Part shown: piece after piece, positions 6,538 to 12,640 of the stretch
Numbering within the stretch: the first letter of the stretch is position 1
Layout: every line of letters starts with the position of its first letter
Source of the DNA: Clostridiales bacterium
GTDB lineage: Bacteria; Bacillota; Clostridia; Lachnospirales; UBA12420
DNA length: 12,640 nucleotides
Direction: 5' to 3'
Assembly: GCA_003452395.1 (NCBI GenBank)
Contig: DMOI01000053.1
Coordinates: 1-12,640, forward strand
Translations under genes and position numbers: made by a program
The notes under the pieces: model-generated
The model's database searches: none
The model's input: the letters and a program-made list of their open reading frames with translations, nothing else
What the model was told of the DNA's origin: nothing

Positions 6538-8838
6538 TTACTTTATTACGAGTTTTCCGTTTTCATATTCCACTGTTATAGCTCCTTGTTCCTTTGTAAT
6601 ATATGTTTCTACTGTATGCTTTGCTAATCTATTTAGCGTATCTTCACTTGGATGTCCGTAATTATTTCTTCCCACACTTATAATAGCGCTCTCAGGCTTT
6701 ACTTCTTCTAAAAATTCATTTGTCGTTGAATATTTAGACCCGTGATGTGCAATCTTCAGTAAATCTACGTCCAAATCCTTATATTTATCAATTATTCTTC
6801 TTTCAGCTTCCTCACTTATATCTCCAGCAAGTAATATACTTTTTTGTTTATAGTCAACTTTTAATACAAGTGAATAGTCATTATTGCATGTCGAGTATGT
6901 ATCCACATCTATGTCTGGATATATGCATGTTATCCTCATGTCATCAATCGTCATATGATCACCTTGTTTAAAATAATATATCGGTATTTTCTTGTCATCC
7001 GCCTTTTTTATAAGTTCTTTTTGAAGTTCTGTTTCATTCGCCTTCCCTATTGTTAGTATCAGTTTATCCACTTTCACTAAATCTATTATCTCTATCACTC
7101 CCTTTATATGGTCAAAATCAGGGTGTGTCACAAATACCGCATCTATCTTTTGTATTCCACTATACTTCATATATTTATCCACTATGTTCTTACCAGTATT
7201 ACTTTGTGTATCTTCAATATTCATGTCTCCCCCACCATCAATAAGCACGTGCCTGTTTTTTGGCGTATTTATAACTATACTGTCTCCCTGTCCCACATCC
7301 AAAACCTCTATATTAAAGTTTTTGGGCCACACCTGTATTAGCATAATTGCTAACATTATTAAAAATACTGCATCAATAATATATTTTTTATATTTTTCTT
7401 TTACTTCTGTTTCTTGGCTAAAGTATAAAATAATTAGTACCATTAGAACATAGTAAAGTATTATTCCATATATACTTGGTTGTCCTGTCACAATTTTTGC
7501 ATATTCTAGATTCACAAGATATGTCGCCACCATTTCATTATAAACCAATATGTAATACACAACTACCATTATTAGCTTTGCGAGTCCGACCCAGACAATT
7601 CCTATCAACATTCCTAATATACTAACTATAAGTAATATACTAGAAAGTGGTACAACTAGTATATTGGCTATAAGGCTATACGTAGGAATTTCGTAAAAAT
7701 AATACGCAATTATCGGCGTTGTCCAAATAATCGCTGCAATTGATGAACTAAGTATCTCTTTTATAACCTTTGGGCATACGTACAATTTATTAAGTAGTGG
7801 AACCGTTGTTAATATCCCTAGGACTGCCGCAAATGAGAGTAGAAAACCTATATCGTGTACGACAGCTGGGTTATATATAATTAGTACTAATGCTGCAAAT
7901 GATAAATTCGAATAATTATCTTTTTCCCTACCGATTACATCCGCAAATAACATCACACAACCCATAACAACCGCTCTTACAGCAGACGGACTTCCTCCTG
8001 TTAGCAGGGCATAAAATATTAAAAACAACATCGAAATTACTGCATTTACCTTTTTATTTACTTTAAGTACCGATAAAACCTTATATATAATAAGACACAA
8101 TACCAATATGTGCATGCCAGATATAGCTATGATATGCGATATTCCCGCGTCACTGTAAAGCTTTTTCAGATCACCATCCAGACTGTTTTTATCGCCTAGT
8201 ATCATGCTATTTACGAGTCCTGCCTCTTTTTGTGGCATTAGTTTATTAGTTATATTCATTGCACTATGTTTTATATTATTTAAAATCTTATCTATGTTTA
8301 ACTTGTTTTCCTTATATGCTGTTACATCCCCATAAAATTTGTAATTAATCTTACGAGTCTTCATATAAGCGTTCTCATCAAACTGTCCCTTGTTTTTGGC
8401 TACCTTAGTTCGATAAAACAATCCTTTTATTTCTACGCTATCTCCTACCGATATATCTCCAGTATGCTTTATATATGCTTGTATTTTATCTGATAGTCTG
8501 TATGTACTTTCACCTAACTTCAAGCTCTTTGCTACGAGTACAACCCTCGTATATTCCCCATAAATCTTATCTATTTCTTTTATATCAGCACTTGCCGTAG
8601 ATATATATTTCTTATCAATAACAGTCTCAATAACATCTACCTTGTATTTCTCGACACCATATCTACCGAATATCCCCATTAGAAAAAAAATAATTAACCC
8701 AAATACTATCATATTCTTGTTTTTTCTATACAAAAATATCACCCAAATTGAAATTAATATGGATGATACTGTCATATTTTCATAAAATAAGTTTCCTAAT
8801 AAATAAAATCCCAAACAGTAAGAAATCGGTCTTTTCAT
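6538..8838 (-). CDS. comEC: ComEC/Rec2-type DNA internalisation protein
   Basis: Inner-membrane channel that carries single-stranded DNA into the cytoplasm during natural transformation. The 766-residue protein has the full family layout. There are N-terminal membrane segments (about 6-60), an OB-like DUF4131 region (about 78-175), and the Competence domain with many helices (about 200-475), containing SHIIAISGMHI (234-244) and LLTGGSPSAVRAVVMG (278-293). After another helix (about 486-503) comes a C-terminal metallo-beta-lactamase-like domain: DVGQGDS (514-520), LIDGG (532-536), THPDFDHIKG (571-580), LLAGDIS (669-675), KIAHHGSKYS (695-704) and GHPS (728-731). The metal-binding residues look intact, so the nuclease-like domain may be active. 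The ATG has AGGTGA just upstream and starts 7 bases after the TPR gene, so translation is probably coupled. The family is known from transformation, but clostridia often keep comEC without demonstrated competence. Confidence 0.95.
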   Translation of the reverse strand: MKRPISYCLGFYLLGNLFYENMTVSSILISIWVIFLYRKNKNMIVFGLIIFFLMGIFGRYGVEKYKVDVIETVIDKKYISTASADIKEIDKIYGEYTRVVLVAKSLKLGESTYRLSDKIQAYIKHTGDISVGDSVEIKGLFYRTKVAKNKGQFDENAYMKTRKINYKFYGDVTAYKENKLNIDKILNNIKHSAMNITNKLMPQKEAGLVNSMILGDKNSLDGDLKKLYSDAGISHIIAISGMHILVLCLIIYKVLSVLKVNKKVNAVISMLFLIFYALLTGGSPSAVRAVVMGCVMLFADVIGREKDNYSNLSFAALVLIIYNPAVVHDIGFLLSFAAVLGILTTVPLLNKLYVCPKVIKEILSSSIAAIIWTTPIIAYYFYEIPTYSLIANILVVPLSSILLIVSILGMLIGIVWVGLAKLIMVVVYYILVYNEMVATYLVNLEYAKIVTGQPSIYGIILYYVLMVLIILYFSQETEVKEKYKKYIIDAVFLIMLAIMLIQVWPKNFNIEVLDVGQGDSIVINTPKNRHVLIDGGGDMNIEDTQSNTGKNIVDKYMKYSGIQKIDAVFVTHPDFDHIKGVIEIIDLVKVDKLILTIGKANETELQKELIKKADDKKIPIYYFKQGDHMTIDDMRITCIYPDIDVDTYSTCNNDYSLVLKVDYKQKSILLAGDISEEAERRIIDKYKDLDVDLLKIAHHGSKYSTTNEFLEEVKPESAIISVGRNNYGHPSEDTLNRLAKHTVETYITKEQGAITVEYENGKLVIK

Positions 8839-8845
8839 GATTCAC

Positions 8846-10204
8846 CTATTTTTCAAGCTCTGTTTTTTTCAAACTGGCTTTCTCATATTTATCACTGTCT
8901 TTATAATCTTTTATTATAGCATTCATACTTTCTAAAGCCTTATCTTTATCTCCCTTTTTCTCATACGAAAGTCCTGCATAATACAGTGCATCATCACTAA
9001 ATATTTCACTCATACTATAATTAAATGATTTTTCAAAATTTATTACTGCATCCTCATATTTTGCGGAATCATAAAACTCCTTCGCCTTTGTATAATACGT
9101 TTTAGCAACTGTTGGGATTGTATTATTATATATTTCATCATATTTAACTTTCAAATTTGTGTCTAAATCACTTTTGCTTATTAACTTTATTTTTATAGCC
9201 GCTTGTTCAACATTACCATTTTTGTATAATTCATCAGCTTGATTTAAAAATTTTACTTGATCTGTACTACTTTTTTCATCCTGAAGTAATCCCACTCTTT
9301 CCTTTAGGGCATCTGTCTCTGCCTTCATTTGTTGTACCTTTGCCTCATATTCAGCTATTTCTATTATATACTTTTTGTTATCTTCTTTTATTTTATTTAA
9401 TTCCCTTGAAAATATTGTACCAAAAAGCATAGATGCAAGTATCACAGCTACGAATACTACACCAAATAATATAGACATACTTTTAACTAGCTTTCTCTTA
9501 TTTACACTTGTATTTACCTTTGGTTTCATATAAACTTTTTGAATTTTTTGTTTTTCTGTCATACTGTTTTTCTTTACTATTGTACTTTCCGGATTAAGTA
9601 TCTTATAATAATTTATTAAGTCTTCATTATTATAATCGAGTTTCATAGCTCTATCTAAAGAGTACATAGCTTTTTCATAATTGCCTTGTATGATATAACA
9701 TAAAACAAGCAATTTGTGGGCTTCCAAAAAATTTTCACTTAAATTTATGGCTTTCTTAATCCTAATTATAGACATATCCTCGTTCTTCTCTTTTATATAT
9801 GCTAAAGCTTCGTTATACATTGTTATAGCTTCATCGTATTTAGCAAGTTTCGCTTTATTTTTTTGAGCATCTTCAATATATTCATTTGCTAAATTATTCT
9901 CTTTCCTCATATGAACTGATATAACCCAATGTTTTAGAGCATCACCCGCTCTACCTAAATATATGTATCCTAAACCCAATAAATTTCTTGCCGTTATGTT
10001 TTTTTTGTCAAATTCTACTGACTTTTCTAAAAGCTTTATCCCTTGCGATATGCACCCATTTTTTATAAGATTTAATCCTTTATTATAAAAAATAGCAGAA
10101 ATCTTCTTTGATTTATCATTAATTCTACTATCATATCCGCATTTAGAACATAGTTTTTTATTTCCCAAATCATACTCGCACCCTGGACAAATCAATATAC
10201 TCAC
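8846..10204 (-). CDS. Zinc-ribbon / TPR membrane protein with an extracytoplasmic TPR tail
   Basis: No specific gene name is recognised. The 452 residues begin with a zinc ribbon (CPGC at 6-9, CSKC at 19-22). A TPR-rich region follows (about 38-200, with repeats such as GRAGDALKHW and GNYEKAMYSLDRAMKLD). A Lys/Arg-rich linker (about 217-242) leads to one transmembrane helix (about 243-265), then a charged probable coiled coil (about 267-312) and a second TPR region (about 316-448; KYEDAVINFEKS at 382-393, GDKDKALESM at 418-427). The basic stretch before the helix predicts an N-terminus inside the cell and the C-terminal TPRs outside. TPR arrays are usually protein-binding scaffolds, so it may link a cytoplasmic and an envelope partner. 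The GTG start overlaps the stop of the small gene upstream by 4 bases (GTGA), and comEC follows after 7 bases. Confidence 0.85.
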   Translation of the reverse strand: MSILICPGCEYDLGNKKLCSKCGYDSRINDKSKKISAIFYNKGLNLIKNGCISQGIKLLEKSVEFDKKNITARNLLGLGYIYLGRAGDALKHWVISVHMRKENNLANEYIEDAQKNKAKLAKYDEAITMYNEALAYIKEKNEDMSIIRIKKAINLSENFLEAHKLLVLCYIIQGNYEKAMYSLDRAMKLDYNNEDLINYYKILNPESTIVKKNSMTEKQKIQKVYMKPKVNTSVNKRKLVKSMSILFGVVFVAVILASMLFGTIFSRELNKIKEDNKKYIIEIAEYEAKVQQMKAETDALKERVGLLQDEKSSTDQVKFLNQADELYKNGNVEQAAIKIKLISKSDLDTNLKVKYDEIYNNTIPTVAKTYYTKAKEFYDSAKYEDAVINFEKSFNYSMSEIFSDDALYYAGLSYEKKGDKDKALESMNAIIKDYKDSDKYEKASLKKTELEK

Positions 10205-10368
10205 ACCTCTCTACTCTCTTCATTCTTTTTCTTTATACCTTTAACTATCTCATCAAATAAATCCATTATATCTTTTACTTCATCCTCATCACCATTTATC
10301 GTCTCACCTACATCACTTACTTTTAAAATTGGTTGATACTTTTCTATTTCTTTAACAAAATCTATCAT
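10201..10368 (-). CDS. Small acidic protein, 55 residues, unknown function
   Basis: ATG at 10368 with a near-perfect ribosome binding site (GAGGTG at 10375-10380, 6 bases before the start). The frame ends at TGA (10201-10203) inside the GTG start of the TPR gene, a GTGA overlap typical of real coupled genes. The product starts MIDFVKEIEKYQPILKVSDV and is acidic in the middle (INGDEDEVKD), then amphipathic (IMDLFDEIVKGIKKK). It has no signal peptide, membrane segment or cysteine. I do not recognise the family. It fills the space between the DUF975 gene and the TPR gene, and its overlap suggests that it is made with the TPR protein and may bind it. Confidence 0.75.
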   Translation of the reverse strand: MIDFVKEIEKYQPILKVSDVGETINGDEDEVKDIMDLFDEIVKGIKKKNEESREV

Positions 10369-10375
10369 ATTTATC

Positions 10376-10385
10376 ACCTCGAGGT
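10376..10385. repeat. 10-base palindrome covering the ribosome binding site of the small gene
   Basis: ACCTCGAGGT is a perfect palindrome whose 3' half on the minus strand is the ribosome binding site. With no loop it cannot fold on itself simply, but the site could pair with another transcript copy or a protein could bind the DNA. It may be chance. Confidence 0.3.
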
Positions 10386-10418
10386 TTTTATTTTTTTATT
10401 AAGCTATCTTACATTCTT

Positions 10419-11228
10419 TCATTCTTTCATCATTTCTTCATACCTTTCATTTATTCCTTCATAAAACAATACTTGAGCCACTTGTATATAGGGAAGTACC
10501 CATATTAATGCTATTCCAAATGTTACTCCCGAAAGTAAAATCCATCCTATAAATGATAAGTTGAACAAAAGAAATCTCGTTTTTTGACCCTTCATCATAG
10601 TTTTACTTAGTCTTAAAACTTGTTTCCATGTTAGTTCTGGCTTTTCTGCTAATATGTATTCTACCATTACGTAAGCCAATGATACTATAGTTGATATAAC
10701 TATAGCAGCTATAAATAATGCAATTGTTATCAATCCTATACTACTTGTAAAAAGTGTACTAATTATACTTTCAAATACAGATATATATGTAGGAGGTACT
10801 GCATTGTGAAGTCCTTGTTTAAAAAGACCCATACCGATAGCTTCCTCTGCCTGTGGTATTATTACACCCATTATCATTATCATCGGTAATACATACCAAA
10901 CTCCAATCAAAAATCCTTTTACACCTATAGTCCAAAAGACTCTCCAAAATTTTTTATATCCTACAAACCATTGTTTAATACCAAATTCATTACCTCTTAC
11001 AAACTGTACTGTTATGTAAATTACTCCGACAGCCAATGGAACAGTAATAATATTAATTATTAACATAAGTATACTATCTATTAATTCCTGATCCCCAAAA
11101 ATAATATCTTCTAATAAGATGATTAAATATAAAGCCAACGGAATCGAAACTATTACACCAAAATACTCCCAAAATTTAGGTTTTAATAAACCTTTTGCTT
11201 CTTCCTTTAATTCTGAAAACCTTTTCAT
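10419..11228 (-). CDS. DUF975 family multi-pass membrane protein
   Basis: The 269-residue protein is highly hydrophobic, with about five to six membrane segments (about 22-40, 50-76, 97-125, 152-193, 218-248). The C-terminal hallmark resembles DUF975 proteins: MMKGQKTRFLLFNLSFIGW (211-229), followed by a hydrophobic helix and LPYIQVAQVLFYEGI (245-259). DUF975 proteins are common in Firmicutes and have no established biochemical role. The N-terminus MKRFSELKEEAKGLLKPKFW is also typical, with a short amphipathic helix before the first membrane span. The ATG has GGGGGAG about 6 bases upstream. It lies 56 bases after dnaB and 50 bases before the small acidic gene, so it may be cotranscribed with either side. 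No terminator or clear promoter is seen in those gaps. Confidence 0.8.
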   Translation of the reverse strand: MKRFSELKEEAKGLLKPKFWEYFGVIVSIPLALYLIILLEDIIFGDQELIDSILMLIINIITVPLAVGVIYITVQFVRGNEFGIKQWFVGYKKFWRVFWTIGVKGFLIGVWYVLPMIMIMGVIIPQAEEAIGMGLFKQGLHNAVPPTYISVFESIISTLFTSSIGLITIALFIAAIVISTIVSLAYVMVEYILAEKPELTWKQVLRLSKTMMKGQKTRFLLFNLSFIGWILLSGVTFGIALIWVLPYIQVAQVLFYEGINERYEEMMKE

Positions 11229-11284
11229 TATTACTCCCCCTTATAATTTAGCTTGACTATGATTTATTATATAAATATGTATAA

Positions 11285-12631
11285 CTATTTCTGCATATTT
11301 GCAAATTTTGAATAGTTTCCAAAGAACATTAAATTTTCTGTTCCAGTTGGACCATTTCTTTGTTTAGCTATTATTATTTCTGCTTGGTTTTTCTTTTCGG
11401 TATCTGGATTATAGTATTCATCTCTATATAGTAACATAACAACGTCAGCATCTTGTTCTATTGCACCCGATTCACGTAAGTCTGAAAGCATAGGACGATG
11501 GTCCACTCTAGTTTCACATGCACGGCTAAGCTGGGATAAAGCTACCACTGGGGCATTTATCTCTCTCGCAATAGCCTTTAAAGTCCTCGAAATTGTTGAG
11601 ATTTCTTGTTGTCTTGATTCCTGCAATCCACCTGCTGTCATCAACTGCAAATAATCTATAACGACTAACCCAATGCCCTTTTCCATTTTCAACCTTCTAC
11701 ATTTAGCCCTTAGCTCGGATACTGAAATTCCGGGAGTGTCATCTATATATATAGGTGCATCTGACAGCGGTGCCATTGTTCTTGCTATTTTTATCCAATC
11801 TTCTTGTTCTAAAGCACCTGTACGCATTTTTTGTAAATCTATCATGGCTTCAGACGCTATCATTTTATTTACAAGTTGCTCTTTTGACATTTCCAAACTA
11901 AATATAACTGTTGGTATTTTATATCTTATTGCAGCATTTTGAGCAATATTAATAGCAAATGTACTTTTTCCTACCGATGGTCTTGCGGCTATAAGAATTA
12001 GATCTGACGGTTGTAACCCAGCTGTCTTATGATCAATATCTATAAATCCCGTAGGTATACCTGTCAGTTTACCTTTATTATGATAAACATCTTCTATCTT
12101 TTCAAACGCTTGCACTAAGATATCTTTTAGTTTTACATATCCTTCTTGAGACCGATTTTGTGATATGTTGAAAATATCTGTTTCAGCTATATTTAGTATA
12201 TCATTTATCTCGTTTTTTCCTTCATAGCTGAGCCCCATTATCTTTTGACTAGAATTTATAAGTCTACGAAGTATCCCTTTATCTTTTACTATCTTTGCAT
12301 GATATTTAACATGTATAGATGTAACAACAGATGAAACAAGTTCTGAAAAATAGGTCAAATCTGCTATTTGTTCTAAATAACCCTTTGTTTCTATCTTATT
12401 TTTAACTGTTATTATATCCACTGGTTCCTCTTTATTAAATAGCTCACAAATAGCCTCAAATATGATTTTATGGTCATTTCTATAAAACTCATCACCTGTT
12501 AATATCTCCATTGCTCCTATTATCGCTTCCTGATCCATAAGCATAGAACCTAGCACTGACTTTTCTGCATCAATGTCATGTGGTGGTATTTTATTTAATA
12601 CATCACTTTTCATCTTTTGTCGAGTAGACAC
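11285..12631 (-). CDS. dnaB: Replicative DNA helicase DnaB
   Basis: Hexameric 5'-3' helicase that unwinds the replication fork and recruits primase (named DnaC in Bacillus subtilis). The 448 residues contain the N-terminal domain starting at PPHDIDAEKSVLGSMLM (16-32), a linker, and a RecA-like motor domain. The motor domain holds the Walker A motif ARPSVGKST (216-224), SLEMSKEQL (245-253) with the catalytic Glu247, Walker B LVVIDYLQLM (322-331), ALSQLSR (364-370), SDLRESGAIEQDAD (383-396) and the arginine-finger segment KQRNGPTG (423-430). Walker A has Ser in GKS where many have Thr. The GTG at 12631 has GGAAG just upstream. An ATG at 12613 would shorten it by six residues, and the frame is open to the window edge, so a start beyond 12640 cannot be excluded. 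No intein interrupts it. Confidence 0.96.
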   Translation of the reverse strand: MSTRQKMKSDVLNKIPPHDIDAEKSVLGSMLMDQEAIIGAMEILTGDEFYRNDHKIIFEAICELFNKEEPVDIITVKNKIETKGYLEQIADLTYFSELVSSVVTSIHVKYHAKIVKDKGILRRLINSSQKIMGLSYEGKNEINDILNIAETDIFNISQNRSQEGYVKLKDILVQAFEKIEDVYHNKGKLTGIPTGFIDIDHKTAGLQPSDLILIAARPSVGKSTFAINIAQNAAIRYKIPTVIFSLEMSKEQLVNKMIASEAMIDLQKMRTGALEQEDWIKIARTMAPLSDAPIYIDDTPGISVSELRAKCRRLKMEKGIGLVVIDYLQLMTAGGLQESRQQEISTISRTLKAIAREINAPVVALSQLSRACETRVDHRPMLSDLRESGAIEQDADVVMLLYRDEYYNPDTEKKNQAEIIIAKQRNGPTGTENLMFFGNYSKFANMQK

Positions 12632-12636
12632 TCGAC
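12619..12636 (-). repeat. Perfect hairpin sequence over the dnaB GTG start
   Basis: GTCGAGT (12619-12625) and ACTCGAC (12630-12636) are exact reverse complements around a 4-base loop. In the dnaB mRNA this 7-bp stem would overlap the GTG start codon (12629-12631) and abut the GGAAG ribosome binding site, so it could hinder initiation. It is also possible that the true start lies elsewhere and the repeat is chance. Confidence 0.45.
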
Positions 12637-12640
12637 TTCC

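Noticed and set aside
11253..11281. Plus-strand TTGACT-17-TATGTA as an antisense promoter into dnaB
   Set aside because: The -10 matches consensus poorly and no gene lies downstream on that strand.
11266..11294. TATAAT between dnaB and the DUF975 gene as a promoter
   Set aside because: The hexamer at the right distance upstream is GCAGAA, which is far from TTGACA. A lone TATAAT is expected often in such AT-rich DNA.

Overview
The window is about 12.6 kb of low-GC DNA. Every convincing gene lies on the minus strand, so transcription runs from high to low coordinates. The AT-rich codon use, strong AGGAGG-type ribosome binding sites, occasional GTG and TTG starts, a class II CCA-adding enzyme with an HD domain, a DUF975 membrane protein and a full-length ComEC all point to a Firmicute, most likely an anaerobic member of the Clostridia. 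I cannot name the genus from the sequence. This is an ordinary chromosomal housekeeping region. I see no rRNA, tRNA, CRISPR array, insertion sequence or prophage gene.

Read in the direction of transcription, the first block is dnaB (replicative helicase, at the right edge), a DUF975 multi-pass membrane protein, a 55-residue acidic protein, a zinc-ribbon/TPR membrane protein, and comEC (DNA-uptake channel). The last three are packed tightly: a 4-base GTGA overlap, then a 7-base gap.

The second block starts at a near-consensus sigma-A promoter (6485-6513) just after comEC. It runs cca (tRNA CCA addition), murI, murD, ddl, murF. The four cell-wall genes form two matched pairs: MurI makes the D-glutamate that MurD adds, and Ddl makes the D-Ala-D-Ala dipeptide that MurF adds. 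No intrinsic terminator is visible inside or after this block.

The third block is the left 390 bases. Directly after murF there is another good sigma-A promoter with an extended -10 (337-365). About 260 bases of gene-free leader follow, with short repeats and a possible stem-loop. At the very edge is a start codon followed by a textbook type IV prepilin leader (KKGFTLLE) that hits a stop three codons later. One extra A would restore a typical hydrophobic continuation, so this looks like a frameshifted or otherwise interrupted prepilin or pseudopilin gene. The points most worth a second look are this interrupted prepilin and its long leader, the small acidic protein and two-sided TPR protein coupled to comEC, and several perfect inverted repeats placed at gene junctions.
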